Source: Fusarium oxysporum f. sp. lycopersici 4287 (Eukaryota > Ascomycota > Sordariomycetes > Hypocreales > Nectriaceae). From it: a stretch of DNA of 64,000 bases. Positions 47,939 through 62,025 of the stretch are shown in pieces. Location of the stretch: positions 4,042,402 through 4,106,401 of the forward strand of contig NC_030989.1 of NCBI RefSeq assembly GCF_000149955.1, read 5' to 3'. Position 1 is the first letter of the stretch. Every line of letters begins with the position of its first letter. The position numbers and the translations under genes were made by a program. The notes below the pieces were generated by a model. That model had not been told where the DNA came from and searched no databases. It worked only from the letters and a program-made list of their open reading frames with translations.

Positions 47939-49588
47939 ATGTTGCGGCAAGACTTTAACCGAATTGACCCCAAGAGGCGAAATGTCGTCGACCATCGCAA
48001 GAAACAGTTCGCTGCGCCTACATACAAAGATCTCGACTACTCTCATCGTCTCAACTTTTACACAGATCCTCCCACTGCGGATATCACCCTCGAGCAGTTT
48101 GAGCAATGGGCCATCGACCGACTTCGAGGTAGGCCGCAGAAGACTGTAATGATGGGTATATCTAATACTCGGTAGTTCTCGCCGAACTTGAAGCATGCTC
48201 ATTCCGCAACAAGACACCTGCCGAGACTGCAACACACATGAAGCCCATCCTCAAGAAGCACCTTCACCTCGAGGCCAACAGCTCAGGCTCCAAGAAGATC
48301 TTCGAGCAACGCCAAAAAGACCACTACAGCCATTTCATCCTCCGACTTGCGTTCTCGTCTACTGAAGATCTGCGCCGTCGATTCACACGTGTCGAGACAA
48401 TGCTTTTCCGCCTGCGACTCAATGATGACGATCTCGCCGAGCGATCTGCCTTTGTCAAAACTCTTGGTCTAGACTGGTGCGAAGACGTAACGGATGAGGA
48501 TAGGAGGGAATATGCTGCGGAGCTGGCTGCTTTTGCTAGTAACCGAAAGGGCGAGAATGACGACGATACATGGTTCAAGGTAAACTGGGAACGAGTTCCC
48601 GAGCTAATTGAGAGCCGAAGAGTGTTCTTGAAGGCTGGAAAGGCATTTGTGCCAGGCCGAGAACAGGCTGGCATGGTGGTTTCGGAGTTCAGCTCGCGAC
48701 TGGAGCGACAACTTGAGGTACAGCAACTGATTACTCCATGCCAAGGTCTGAACTGACAGTGTATAGTTGACTGCCCGTGCTCTTCCTCGACTTGACGAGG
48801 ACGACCGACTCACACCCATCCTCAACCATCTTTCCAAGAATTTCATCACCCCCGATGCATCCTACATGTCCAGCACAGCCGCTGTGCCCGGTGCCGAGAT
48901 CAGCGCTGCCAACATCGACAACTTATCCCAACACTTCCCAGCCTGCATGTCCCACTTGCACCGCTCACTACGTCGAGACGCTCATCTCAAGCACTATGGT
49001 CGACTACAGTACTCGCTCTTCCTCAAGGGTATTGGCCTCAACCTGGAGGAGTGTCTTGTATTCTGGAGAAAGAGCTTCCACAAGATCACAGATGACAAGT
49101 TCAACAAGGAATACCGTTACAATATCCGTCACGTTTATGGTGATGTTGGCGGTGACTCGAATCGAAGGGGAGGTGGTTACAGTCCATTTAGTTGTCAGAA
49201 GATCCTGACCGAACATCCTCCTGGTCCCGGCGAGGCCCACGGATGCCCATATCGACACTTCAACATGGAGAACCTCTCAGCACTTGTCCAAGCTATGGGT
49301 GTTAATGATCGCTCTGTTCTTCAGGGCGTTAAAGAGGATAAGGATAAGCAAAAGTTCCACATGGCGTGCAATCGGTAAGTCTATGCTGATTCCTCGAATA
49401 ACCTATATACTAATTGCGATCGCAGCGTATTTGAGCATCTGCACAAGCAAGAGATCAAGAAGGCCAAGGATGAGGGTGTAATGACACAACAACAGCTCGA
49501 GACCATTGTCCATCCCAACGAGTACTTCAAGCGCAGCTTCCTGCTGAAGAATCTCGGAAGGGAGACGGATGTGAGAATGGAGGGTTGA
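47939..49588 (+). CDS. PRI2: DNA primase large subunit
   Basis: Four exons (47939-48128, 48176-48717, 48767-49374, 49426-49588) joined across introns of 47, 49 and 51 nt give 500 residues. The N-terminal half begins MLRQDFNRIDPKRRN and has the helical form of Pri2. The C-terminal part contains four cysteines spaced as in human PRIM2: C304 (HFPACMSHL), C387 (SPFSCQKIL), C404 (AHGCPYRHF) and C445 (HMACNRVF), with intervals 83, 17 and 41. In that family these hold a [4Fe-4S] cluster needed to start RNA primers. The protein pairs with the small catalytic subunit and DNA polymerase alpha to begin each Okazaki fragment. Length, residue order and splice sites all agree, so this call is firm. A histidine-rich start near YGRLQYSLFLKG matches the template-binding region. 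Confidence 0.95.
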
Positions 49589-52253
49589 TTGCTTTACGGT
49601 TGTTGGTTTACGGAAACATGATGTTCGGATATAAGACGTTTGCATGTCTAACTTTGTAATTATGGGCTGTAGGAACTAGGAGTAAGGCGTTGGAGTAGCC
49701 TTGTTGTGAACATGCATGAAAACACCTTGGTATGTAACCGAGAAGACAATATCGGTAATCAGAAATCGAATATTCTTAGAAGCAGCATAGAAGCTCCCCC
49801 ATTGACCGCCGGTGCACAAGACAGCCCTATAATGCTCAAAATAAGTCGAGTTACATATACACCACAGCATCACCGTTTCGCTCATTGTAAGGGTTTTCTG
49901 ATCTTCATGTGCATCATCCTCACACACCTCAGTCTATTCCCGCTTGGTAACCGTTTCGCCAAAATAGCCCAGTCAAATACCGCAAAAGCAAACCGTTTGA
50001 CAGTTTTTCCCCTCACAAGCGACGTCACGCACCCATGTCAGTGTTGTTTTTAATAGACCGCCCTGTTTTTGGGTCTGCTCGATAACCTAACGTCATGCCG
50101 TGGTGGCCTGCACGATGAGGTCAGAGGGCGGGATGACGAAAGGGGGTGGGTCTTTCTCGAGTGAGGGCATTCGCAGGGTCTTTGCAGGAAGATGCATGTT
50201 TTGATGGTGTGTACGTGTTTGTGCAAGGGAATTGCACGGAAGGGAGAAAGAACCCCTTTAATCCATGTTCTTGTTGTTCTGTTTCTAAATACGTGCTTGT
50301 TTTTACTACTTTTGAGTTTGGGATCTCGGGGATCTTGAGCCTCAAATGGAGAATATCTGATCTTTTGTGATGATCTCCCGTGCGTTTAGTTCTCCACCAG
50401 AAAAACCAACATGAGGTCCATTTCTTTTTTTTTTTGTTCTCCCCTTCCAACATTCTGGGTCATGACTTAAGCATTTTTCTTGTGGTTTTTTTTTTTTTTC
50501 TTCTTCCATTTCGGTGTGGCTCCTGTCACCGCTCTGACCTTGTTATTAAAGGGAGCAAAGAAAACCCTTGACGCATGACAAAACGTCATCCCTTGCGGCA
50601 CTCGAGGTGAAGCTAACTCGCGTTGGAGTTGGCGCGCGGGGACCTATGACATATGGCTGCATAGCTCATGGGCGCAACCGTTTTCTGGTTAGACGGATGA
50701 ATGTGTACATGTACGGAAATGTCGGGGGTGGGTGTGTAAGATGGTTAAAAAAAGAAAGGAAAAAAAAAAGGCTCATTTGCTGCATGAGAAGACTGAGAAT
50801 TGAGGACGGCGATAACATCACGACGTTGTTGTGCATGGGGGTTCGATAATTTGACGGTTAATCGGCATTAAGACGGAACTGCTCAGAGTCTACGGAATCA
50901 CGAAAAGTGTTATATCCTTTGGACTGATCGGCCTCGGGGTGTTTGCTGCTATAACCTTTAGATCCGTCGATGCCGCTTTTGCTTTAAACGGACGACATGC
51001 CGAGCGAACGCCTTGAATGAAGTTCGGGGGGTCGGATCTAGACCGGTGAGTTAAGTCTCATTATCCATCACGGATGAGAACAACTCCGACGTTGATTGTC
51101 TTGTAGCCTTGTCAGAATGATCTATTGTCTCTGCCTATTGCCTATTTTCCAAGACAAAGTGACATTCAGTGCATTCTACTTGAGATGCAAGGCAAGACAA
51201 GGGGTTCATTTTTTGTCTCACATCTCATGCCAAGAAAAGGGAAAAGCCAACGACATGACAGCCTCATAATTGCTGCATGTCAGCTTTTGCAGCGGGCGAC
51301 AGGCCAGCAGGCTGGGACATGTTTTTCTCACTTCCATTTCCATTCCCATTTCTGTATGCCGTAAAATGCCTACCCTGGCTTCACTGCAACCCCTGCGGGC
51401 CGATGAGATGCTATTTCGAGCTTGGTCAAGAACGGTGCTGAAACCCTGGACTGCAAGTTGAGCAAGGAAACGCAAGGCACACGAACAGGAAATAAAGCTT
51501 GGCACGGGGACTTTGAAAAGCTGCACTATCTTGGACCTGTTAGTGCAGCTGCGAGGTCCTGAATCGCAGAGGAATCAAGAAATGGCCATTTCGAGCAATT
51601 CGTAGTCTCGGACTGTTAGCCTTCCGACATTTGGACCCATCAAGCCACCGCCGCCATCTTATTTCCTTTATTTTTCGCTGCTGCCTTTCACGGAGCCGAG
51701 GATGGCGAGCGTGCGGGGAGTCGGGCTGTTCCTAAACAGAGTCTCCAGGAGTCTAGACATGCATCTCCTCTATTTGAAGGATAACGGCAGATGCAGCTAC
51801 ACAAGCCAATGTTGCATTCCAGTCCACTCCAGTCGAGTACCGTAGCACTTTTGTAGACGCATGCATCCCCTCAACTGCCGCTCCAAAGTCAAAAAGTCTG
51901 TTCCTCTCAATCTGCTACAGGCGCGTTGTGCGGCAGGAGGACAAGTCGTACATTAGCTCCTCCATATGTGCTTTTTAGACCACATCGTGTGGCTGGGGTG
52001 TTCTGAAATGCCTATAACAGTTACGCTCTTGGCTTGCAAGGCTTGCAGAAGTGTGACAACGGTGCTGGGTAACTTGCAGTTAGGCTATGAGCTATCTTGG
52101 TACCTTTTACGGATAGTCCACGGCACTCATACTCGAGACTCCACTGTTTGCATCTGAGGTGCCGCACGCGAACTGACATTGACTTTTGATGGTTGGCTGG
52201 GCAAAACCTAAGCTGTGCAGTCGATAGCTGAAATCCCCAGCTGCGATTGCATT

Positions 52254-52284
52254 GCAAGCGCGAGTGCAAGCGCAAGTGCAAGTG
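52254..52284. repeat. imperfect GCAAGCGCGAGT tandem repeat
   Basis: Two and a half copies of a 12-base unit that alternates GCAAG and GCGAGT words with minor changes. It lies in non-coding DNA. Confidence 0.6.
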
Positions 52285-53285
52285 TGACTGATTGAGTTTC
52301 AAGTGTCATCGTCACACGGGTATAGGCAGATGTTACATAGAGTTTATGCAATGATCGCAAGCCAATCTGCATGTGAGTGCCGCACCACTGCACTATTGGA
52401 TCGATTGGTCTTGATCTTGTTCTCGGGGCACTCATATCCATGTCATGTCACGTTGTCGTAATCTCGACGCACCTCCGAGACGGCTCTAGACCACGAGTGG
52501 GACGGTGGGAATAGCCTCAAAAGAGAACAAGGCGGGAAGTAGAGAAAAAAATGCAGATGCAAGATATTGAATGGAATGACTCCACTAAATCTGCAGAAAT
52601 AAGCAAGTAAACCGAAATAGTGGAGTTGCTCTGGGCTCTGTTAAAAACCCTAACCGAGGAGAATTGCCAAAGCCGGGATAAAACCTGGAGTGACAGGCGG
52701 AGAAAAGCAGAAAGGGGGAGGCGAAAAAGGAAAAGGACAGGTCTCAGAGTCTCAGATCAGAGTAAAAGTCAAAAAGTCAAAGTGAAATGAGTCGAAGCGA
52801 AACAGCCATGTCTCCATTCCCAACTCCGCTCTCATTCCTATCGATGAAGACAGACTCAGATCATGAGAACGCAGTCTTTCTTGACACACTCTCTCTGTGC
52901 TACATACACAATTAAGCCCCTGCTTGAAGAGAAATGATAACGGAGAAGTTGGAGAGCCAAGACGTCAGCGGCTGGTATGTGACCTTACGGCAGCCAACAT
53001 CGAGTCTGCAGTTGAAATTCCTCTTGTACAGTCTCTAATTGGTTCTGAGAGGGGAGGGTAAAAATGGCAATCACCGTTTGAGAACGAAATAGCCAATGGC
53101 AGTATTCCCGACCCTGGTCGGATGTAAATACGTGCTAGCAATGCGAGAGACGGCACGTAGCGCCGAGGGCTGCTGTAGCCTGTAGTTAGATACTGTTAGA
53201 GGTCAGGCCTCAATGACCACCAACTACATGACCAACATGCAAGACACAGATGAGATTGGTGCGAGAACACAATGCATGAGACACA

Positions 53286-53303
53286 ATGATATGATATGAT
53301 ATG
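53286..53303. repeat. ATGAT microsatellite
   Basis: Three full copies of ATGAT and part of a fourth. It lies in non-coding DNA. Confidence 0.7.
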
Positions 53304-54252
53304 GTAATTTTTGATAAATTGTTTAAACAAGTATATAGATAAAATAGCCTGTCCAGGAGGCTAAAGCCGTGCCAGGCACCAGGCCGTGGTCTTGCTTGTA
53401 TCTACCACGATGAATAGAAGCGAAGAAGTAAAACATCCAAATAACCCCAAAATATCCAAAGCGCCCGGTGGCAATAAACAGGGTATCCGTGGGTATACAA
53501 GAAGAAGAAGAAAATCCGATAGTGTGACAATGTTATATCCCATCCCAAAGAAAACTCCATACATCAAGGTCGTCAAATACACAAAAAATGGTGGTCATGA
53601 AAATTGAGAAGACAGCGCCTCGGTGGTATCCATCTCACATGAGGCAGTGAATGCAGTCTTTCTCTTTTGGAGGGGTTGATCACCCGCAGGCTGAGCTGAG
53701 CTGAGCCTGACAAGTGCTGATCCGGAAGCTGACGGGGTACCCATACATTGATGCCGGACATGCCGCACCCATTCACTCGAATACCCTGAACCTCAAAAAG
53801 ATGGATTGGTTCCTGAGTTTGGAGGTGCTGAGAGGGTGGTTTTGTCGGTATCGTTGGGTTTTGCTTCGGTTGTTGTTAAGAGCGTGCCAATTCAGGTCGT
53901 CCTCGCATGTTGATGTTGATGGTCAACTCTGCTCTGTGGCGATATATGGCTTTGCTCTTGGTATTGGTTGGGTAGGCCAAATGTAATAAATGGCTGGCTG
54001 ACCCTAATGGCAGGAGGGGATGCATTTATGCGGCACGCTGGGGGTTAAGAGCCGAATATCATATTTCCTTTGCGCCGAAAAGGTGGTTGTTGTGGGTTGG
54101 CTGGTTGGAATAATCATTGAATGCTTTGGGGATTAACCGTCCATGTCGCAATGTGATTTGTTTCCCCCACTAAAAAAGAAAAAAAAAGCTGAAAGTAGTT
54201 CCATGTGTTACTCGTGTTCAGGCCTTTAGTTGTTGTGTGTTGGTTGATTCAT

Positions 54253-54531
54253 TTATTTGTAGCCGACCATCTTTGCGCAGCGTTCGCAGTAGTAGAGGTT
54301 GTGTGCGATGCGAACCATTCCCATGGTGCTGACGTCGTCGGTAGAAGTAGCCTCGACTGAGCGAGCGCATCGCATGCAGCGAAGAACCTCGACAGAGGCG
54401 ATGGGGAGGGCGATTGAGTCCATGCTGTATCTGTGTCCTGAGCTGGAAGAGTCTGAGTCGGAGCCTGAAGAAGGTGTTGATGATGTTGAGCTTGTTGATC
54501 CAAAGTGGTGACTTGAAGGTCTGGCAGACAT
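54253..54531 (-). CDS. small conserved-looking protein with two CxxC pairs
   Basis: An intron-less frame of 92 residues. The first 35 residues are Ser-rich (GSTSSTSSTPSSGSDSDSSSS) and likely disordered. The core carries C52-x2-C55 and C82-x2-C85 in the form RCMRCARSV and YYCERCAKMVGYK, a spacing that suits a small zinc-binding ribbon. The stop comes right after the last pair. I do not recognise a named family; short proteins of this form occur in filamentous fungi. An overlapping frame of 278 codons (54249-55085) has a composition expected of a leader region and no clear protein features, so I prefer the 92-residue reading. The region upstream of the ATG is CT-rich on the minus strand, as a fungal leader would be. 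Confidence 0.6.
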   Translation of the reverse strand: MSARPSSHHFGSTSSTSSTPSSGSDSDSSSSGHRYSMDSIALPIASVEVLRCMRCARSVEATSTDDVSTMGMVRIAHNLYYCERCAKMVGYK

Positions 54532-55134
54532 GATGCTGGAGACGAGGTTGGAGAGGGCAGACAGGGCGGGTATAATATAGATAATTCTGAGGTGATGTAC
54601 CGCAAGGGGTCGGGTAAGGAATAAGAAGAAAAAGAAGCTAAAGCCTTTTTTGTTTGTTTCAAGTGGATGGGGATGTGCTGGCGCCTTGGTAATTGCTTTG
54701 CTGCTTTGTGCTCTTGCTTGAATGCTTCGCCCTCAAGGGGGACTGTGCTGGTTAAGAAGGATTGAAGAGCGACCAGGGGCCTAGCCTCTTGAACTCTGGA
54801 GCCTTGAAAACAAGCCCGTCCGGGGGAGGGGGGGTGTGTGTTGTGTTTTGTCTTGGCCTGTCTGAGCCTGAACGGGACTGGGCACTGGGGACCAGGGAGG
54901 GCTGCACTACGCACGCTACGTCGTATACGTAGACGACAGACAGACGGACAAATACGGTACGGTACGGGCGGACGATACAGTTTGGAACTGTAGCACAGGT
55001 GGCTTAGGCTTAGTCCGGTCGATTGCAGCTGGGATGGACGAGTAGAAGGGGGTCCTTGTGTTGATTTGAGTGCACAATCAATCAATCGCTATCACTGAGA
55101 GAGTCTAGAGTGTCCTAGGGTATTGTATCGTATA

Positions 55135-55155
55135 GAGTCGAGTCGAGTCGAGTCG
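55135..55155. repeat. GAGTC short tandem repeat
   Basis: Four copies of GAGTC in a row. It is in non-coding DNA upstream of the CxxC gene. Confidence 0.75.
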
Positions 55156-58100
55156 TATTGTGAAATTCGTTTCATAAAGGGATGTAGGTTCTGGATCCAA
55201 GGCGTTGTTCTGGGGGGTGAGCAGGCCTTTTTATCAAAATGGCTTCATTCTTTTTCTTGAACCTGCTAGCAATTGGATGCAGCACACACGCGCGCCCAGA
55301 GAGAAACAGGGCAGTCTCAGTATGTGGTGTTTGGGGGCTACGTAAGTTTTTTCCTTCCTCTACTTTAGCTGTGCTGCTGCTGCGGATCGACGATTTAACT
55401 GCTCGTCCACGGAGGTGTCTTGCAAGACGGCGTGTCGTGGAGTAAAGATCGGCAGCGGTTCGAAGAGAAACAGCAGCAAGACATTGTGCCAAGCCCAAGA
55501 CAAGCAAAACGGAGCGTCCAAGTCCAAGCACACGCCCCTCTTCAAGGCACCAGCATTCAATTCAATTCAAATTGAGTCCTGCAAAAAGATACATTGCAAC
55601 TGCAGCATATGCCAGCACCAGCCAAAGCTGAGCTGTTGTCTAAACTGCTCTCGGTGAGGGATAATTGTCTCAGCAACCATAAACTCTCGAGCTGTTGAGT
55701 CTTGGCTTGAAACTTGGCGTACACTCACTCACTCACTGTACGGCAGGGCAAGCTCAGGTCCAAAGTCAAAAACGGAGGAGGCAGAGGGAGAGGGGGGGCG
55801 TGGCTTGGCTCGAACCCAATACCAGAACAGGCCTGGCCGATGCAACGTCAGGTCTTGGGTCCTGACCAGGCGAAACCCGTCCATCTCCATCTTGTCCGTT
55901 TAGTTTACTCTTGCCCCTGTCGATTCATCTGAGATGCTCCGTTTTCTTTTATATTGGGCTTATGCGATCTATCGGGGCTTACGGGCCACCAAATCTCGAG
56001 ACTTTTGTTTTGGCTTGTGATTGCCCTGGCGGGTCATGTTGGTGAGGCATCACGCTGTGTCTAATTGATTAACCGACTCTACGGAACTGTCCAGAATTTT
56101 TCTCTTATCATTTCCTGTAGCGCCCGTGATTAACCTCACGCCCAAGTCGTCCCGTTGTGAGGCTGGCTGATGTCTCGGATATGCCTGTATGTACTGTACC
56201 TCTTACAGAACTGTAATATTCTCACGGCACGGGAGGAACCAGCTCAAAACTGCTTACGACGACAACGGGGCACAGCTTCAGAGACAAAAAGGTACAGCGC
56301 AACATATTCATGCATTGTTTGCTTTTTTGGCAGCAATCTACCGCCTTGTTCAACCCGGGCACGAAAAAGAACAAATGCAAATGCAGATAAAGCTTTATGC
56401 ATTTAGATGTCTTGTTGTCAGTCGTTGCTCCGGGCTCCCGTAACGGGGTCTTCCTTGCACAATGGGAGATTCCTGCAAATTAGATTGCTGAGTCTCATGT
56501 TGATGAAGTTTCTAGCTTCAGGGCCCAAAAGTCTGTGCAAAAGGACCCTGTGCCTGTGCTGTATCACTCTAGCTTTTCACCTCTCAACAGCTTGGACCAA
56601 GATGAGTTGTCCAGTGTTGCTCTGGCAAGATGAGTCAAATGGACGGTAGGTAGACAGTAGTACGACAATTCAACATGGTCCGCCTCATGAAATTGAGTTC
56701 ACCGTTAAAATAACCCCGGATCGGCCAGCTCAGCCCAGCAAGGGCACGAAGCCACAGGGATCAATTAGGTAGTAAAAAGGACATCGAGCTGACTGACTCT
56801 GCGTGCGCCCGTCTTCCGCGGGTGCCTGCTGCCTCTTGTCTCAACTGAATGTGCAAGTGACGGGCTTTTCGGCTTGTACGGCATGCCATGGTGATTGATA
56901 ATGGATGGCGGCGCTTGAACCGCGCCGAAAGGCCGCGCAATTGATACAATAAGCATTGGATCTGTCACATTTAAACAATGGCGTTCGCGTCGGGCGGCAT
57001 GTACATTACAGTAGATGCAGTAATTAACCCTCGTTGTGCGACCGACATTATATGAAAGGCGGATCTTTGGATGGAGTCTTGAATCCTAGGGCGGGTTTCA
57101 CGCATATCGCGGGATCCGATGAGCGAGTTTCGTTTCTCCATCCACGGTCAACGCATAAGTTGAGATAAACAATCGGTATTGTTTCTCAACGCATGAAAGA
57201 GTCGCTATTGGGCGCCCGCCAAACTTCCATTGTGACAGAATTGTAATTTGCAAAGTTTTGTTCTCGTATGGAAAGGCGCTATTGGATGGCTGTCACTTAC
57301 AAGCCTTAATCCTGATGCAACGCAGACAGCCCAGCAGAACAGAACAACAGAGCCGCCCGCGACTACGGACACCACCACGATCTAAGCACCAGGGTGATCC
57401 AATATCCACAGGGAGGAAGATGAGCAGAATGCTACAGCGCAGCACACCGCGTACCCGGGGATTCGGGTCGTTCAGTTTTCAGGGCTGCAACGCTGGTCTT
57501 ACAGGCTCCAATATTTTGAGAGCGAGCTTGAATGATACTCCGTACAGAAGAGATGGACCCCTAATTCTTTTTGAGGGCTGACTCTGACGGAGAGCGAGAG
57601 CGAGAACCCTGTCCTTGCTTGATGAGCCTGAACCGTTGGATTGGGCTCTGAGCTAGCGTTTAGTGTACCCAGAAATAGAGCATTGTTGAAATGTGTAAAT
57701 TGGCGTGTTGGGCTTGACAGTAAAAAGCCCACCGCAGAAAATACAATGCTGTAGAGTTTCATGATGTTTATGACCGCTTCTTCTTTGCTGTCTCTTGTCT
57801 GTGGATCGTGTTGGGATGAATTGCTATTTCAGGTGCATCTTCCCGCCCTTTGGTTTCTTTACAGGGCCCCTTGCCGTGACTCACGAGGGACCTTGTAAAG
57901 CTGTGTTGTTAACATGCAACTCAGCGAGATGAAAAGAGCGGTTAAGGAGATATCACAGTAAGCGGTAAACGGAGTTAGCGAACGGAGATCTTGGCAGGGC
58001 ATTCCGTTCCGGCGTTTAGAGTCAGCCTTCAAAACCGTCCTAGCGCCATCGCCCACTCCTTTGATGACACAGCCAATTTCCGATCTTCAGGGCACAGAGA

Positions 58101-61100
58101 CGAGAAGCTTGGTCGGGCCATTAGAACAGGATCGAAGGACATGAAGCTTCGGTTTTTTACTGTCTGATTCTGTTCCTTCTGTCCCATGACCCAGAGCCCA
58201 CTAGTCGGAGATGATTCCGTTGCAATGGAGATATCTCGTCGATTCGGTTCTGTGATTATACCTCCGGTGTGGGTTGAGTCCAGAGCATTCTAACGAGATA
58301 TCTGAATGTTCTGGACGGGAATAACGACAGATGACTGGCTCTGGAGCTGTCACTCTGCTGATAAGTCTTTTTGTTGAGCATGAAAAAGAAAGACACAACA
58401 TTGCATGGACACATTACAACGGCCCTAAGCATCTCGATGTCGTCCGTTACGGCTTCATTGGATTGGTCCCCAAAGTTGCAACGTGCTTTGCCAAGACCTT
58501 GAAGCAGAGTGTCAAGCACCATTCACGTTCACGCTATCACACCCGGCCGAGTCGTGTCAGTCACATCCGGCACGGCACTCAAGACAGGCAAAAACACCCA
58601 TGTCACCGAGTGCCATCGGCATCGTACTGTAGCATGCAATCGACATCATGAGCTTCCTTCACAAGCATCGGAGCTTCTCCGTCGACCTTGTTCTTGTCTA
58701 GGCTGTCTGCATGACCCCGTTGGCGATGGTAATACCCTGCATCTCATTATGATCCTGAAAAGCACAATTGTGACAGGGTTTAAGTTATTCCCGATTGCAG
58801 TAAATTATCGTCGTCTAGCCAGCCGTTCTGAACATCGAGAACATGTGGTGATTGATGGAACTGTCAATAGCCGTTTGAATGATGCAATCTCCATAGCACG
58901 CGCGTAATTCATCCCTCGAAACATGACACAAGGAAGCGCTTATCGCAAAACTGACGTCGACAGTTACGCAGCACCCACGTGTGATCGAAACCCTCTCGAT
59001 GCCCAGAACCAGACTTACTCATCGGATCAGCGAGTGAAACTGGAGAAGTAGTTGATTGATCGTCGGATTGCCGGGACTGGGCTTGGGCGGGAACGCTTAT
59101 CAGAACCCGCGATCGTCTATCATTTTTTTTATTTTTTGCCTCTCGATGGTCCCGATGAGAAGGAAGATATGTGGGGTTTTAGACTAAGGTAGGGGGGTTC
59201 TTGATTGATTCATCGAAAGATTATCAGCTCAGGTGTGGGGATGAGAATCTGTTTGATCTTCGTTACAGAGGAATTAATCATCGAGATGTGTTTTAAGTAG
59301 ACTGGTTGAGTCGAGTCGTAGATAAAGACACACTGCACTTGTGTCATCGCGATCGATCGCTAATACGAGTGGTGTCGCTCCGTTCAGCCCTTTGAAGAAA
59401 CCGTTTTAAACTGGATTGATGGGTCAGTCTAGAGTTTGAGATAGATAGAGCCATCCACATCGTCCGGACACAAAACGGCCGCCATTCAGTGGTGGTTTTG
59501 AGCAAATGCCCATAGCCATGCCACCCACAATTCCATTCATTACCAATTGCCCATGGCATGGCGCGACACACAACAAACACCCCCTCTGGTCGCAATATCA
59601 TCGAATGGAAACTCTCGGCGTGTTGCTTAGTTAGATGGAAATGTTCCTGGGGGCTAGGCAAGGCCCTTTGTTGTAGATCGATCTGGAACACGCTCTAAAA
59701 AACCGCCCTCATCAAGTGATGGAGCCACATCGAGATGGCGACGCCACCGGCCGAGATGCTCTACCAAACCTTCGATGGGCGTCGGTTTTCGTTATAAACA
59801 GTCAGAGAGTCTCCCGTTCGGAGCTGCTCCTGGGGACCAATTACCTCTCTTTGCACAGATATCGAGATGCTTATTTTTTCCACATCCACATATCCATATT
59901 CAAAGACAATTCTCGATCTCGCGGATTTAAGATGGGGGAATGGAAATGTAGCCTCATCAACGCTGCAAGGGGATCGAGACGGAGATACTCTAAATCGGGG
60001 ATATGGATGACCCTTTTCTTAATTTACACCCCACGCCCTTCCCCCTCTGCCCCGTTGCTCATTTTGCCTACACTACAGTAGGACAGGACCTTACGCGTGT
60101 CTGTTTTATCTGATGCGATAGCATCCGATGTATGCGATGCGTGGCGTTGCGTTGCGATGCCGCGGCATTCTATCTCCCATGGAGCCAATGCATGGCGCTG
60201 TAATTAAGGTCCCCGACGGATGCGACGGATCAGTGTCTTCTTTGTCAGACGATCACGAATTGCTTGGCAAGCCGTGTCATGTCTAAAATCACTAACTGTC
60301 TCTAGCACTGGTCTGAGGTTATTGCTGACTGATGTTTTTTGTTTTCCGCTTGAATTGCTATTTCCGTCAAAAGAGAGGAAATAATACCGCTCACCATTTT
60401 AAAGTGAGAGTCAGACTATTAGACTCAGAGTCTAGAACTCTGGCTTGGCAGGGTCCCCTTATTTTTTTAACTTTTTTCTCACTGGCGTTTTGAACTGGGG
60501 TGGGCCCCAAAAGGTCCCTGAAGCTGAAGTTTGATGAATGATCGACCCGCTTGGACATGCTGAGCAACATGTGTTTTGCATATCATTAAATTACGAAGCC
60601 AACCCATCCAAACCATTCTAAGCAGTAAACCTGTCACAGCCACGATGTTCTGACGAAGCTTTTGCTCTCTTTCCCATCAAACCCCAGCAAGCGCTTACAA
60701 GAGCAAGACAGTGTTACATTGCAGGACTGCAGTCCCATGCGGGCTAGAAATCGTCTTGGCGGCGTTCTGCGGGAAATTGCATGGCACTCAAGTGAGACGT
60801 TGGAATCGTATTCCAGAATACGCCATCTTGCAGAGCTCGGATCTCAAACTGGACTTTTAAGCCACGGGCCCGGTGATCCCAGGGCTGAAGAATTATGGAG
60901 CGGTGAATCCCCTTTTACAAATCAAGGGTCCTTTTGAAAGGGTCCGTCCGGTCTTGCTTATCACACGAGGGGGGCTCTAGATTTGGGCCTTTGTTTTACA
61001 TGCTCAGGTTCTAGGCCAGAAGCTCGGCCACTATGACTGATCTGTTTCGGCCTGACTCTAGAAAACGTCCGTGACTTGGGTTCCTTGATGCGGCAGTAGG

Positions 61101-62010
61101 TGCCTGTGCTTGATGCATTGTAACTGAGCACTATGCAGCTGATTGCTTTCGATCAGATTGCATCCCGGGTACTGTACTCACGGAAAACCTCGATGTTTGA
61201 GTAAGCGAGTGTTTCCGCGTGATAATCCCTCAGGCATTTGGTCAGTTATTTTATCAGTTATTCCATTTGACTCTCCTATCAGGTCATGATGGAGCTCGGG
61301 CATGCCGATGCGGATCAGGCAGGGCTTGGCTTTATTGATTTTCAGGGCAGAGTCCAAGAAGATAGGTCAACAAAGACATTCGAATCGGTGCTTTTACTGT
61401 AGTCTCAGCGTCTTTAAACCATGCTGCTATTCTTGTCTGGCCCTTGACTAAAACTGTTGTTGTTCTGGTCAGTCGATACTACGCCTCCGGAAAAGACCGT
61501 TATCGATCTCCCGGCATTCATACAACGTTGCTTCAATTAAGCCCTTTTCCGCTCCTACCGGACTCCGAGCGTTCCTGGCTAATTCGAGAACATGTCCTTC
61601 TATACGATACCCCAGCATGCACTATGCCATTCTCCCCTTCGGGGTCTCTCAATCGCCCTTCTCCGTTGCGCCTTGTCGTAGAACCAATAGCGAAGCGCAG
61701 TGGCACAAGAAGCCCTCGCACAGCCGTGCAGTCCTATTGGACAATTTGGTTCTCAAGAGCGTGGGAAACTCCTCGGGAATACCCAAGATCAGCACAGCGA
61801 CGTTCTAGACCTTTTGAATCCATGCGGTTGCGTGTCCTCGTGCCCTGAGCCACAGTTCTTGGCTTCATAGGCTTTGCTCCGTTGGTCTAGAACGTGTTAC
61901 GAGTGCTACTGTGGCGCCCTCTTTTTCGGATGCGACGGGAGGGTAACTTATAGCATAACGGTTTTGTTGTGAAGCCCGAGAAATCAGAATGACACGATAA
62001 TGACAGGGGA

Positions 62011-62025
62011 GGGGGGGGGGGGGGG
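62011..62025. repeat. G15 homopolymer
   Basis: Fifteen G in a row, preceded by GGGGA at 62006-62010. It can adopt a G-quadruplex and is prone to length errors. Confidence 0.85.

Larger units (their letters stand above)
49589..54252. other. 4.7-kb region without a called gene
   Basis: The first few hundred bases hold the primase 3' untranslated region. Homopolymer T runs near 50.40 and 50.49 kb and an A run near 50.76 kb stand out. A GCAAGCGCGAGT-type imperfect repeat is at 52254-52284 and an ATGAT repeat at 53286-53303. A 73-codon hydrophobic frame at 53361-53582 on the minus strand has no recognisable family. No RNA gene is seen. Confidence 0.4.

Noticed and set aside
53361..53582. 73-codon hydrophobic minus-strand frame
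   Set aside because: Hydrophobic by composition of the region; no family and no leader or splice structure.
54249..55085. 278-codon minus-strand frame overlapping the CxxC gene
   Set aside because: Composition matches a leader region; the overlapping 92-residue frame has paired cysteines and a natural end, so I chose that.
55795..55835. tRNA-like T-arm words GGGTTCGAG on the minus strand
   Set aside because: The T-stem does not close properly, and no acceptor or anticodon arm is present around it.
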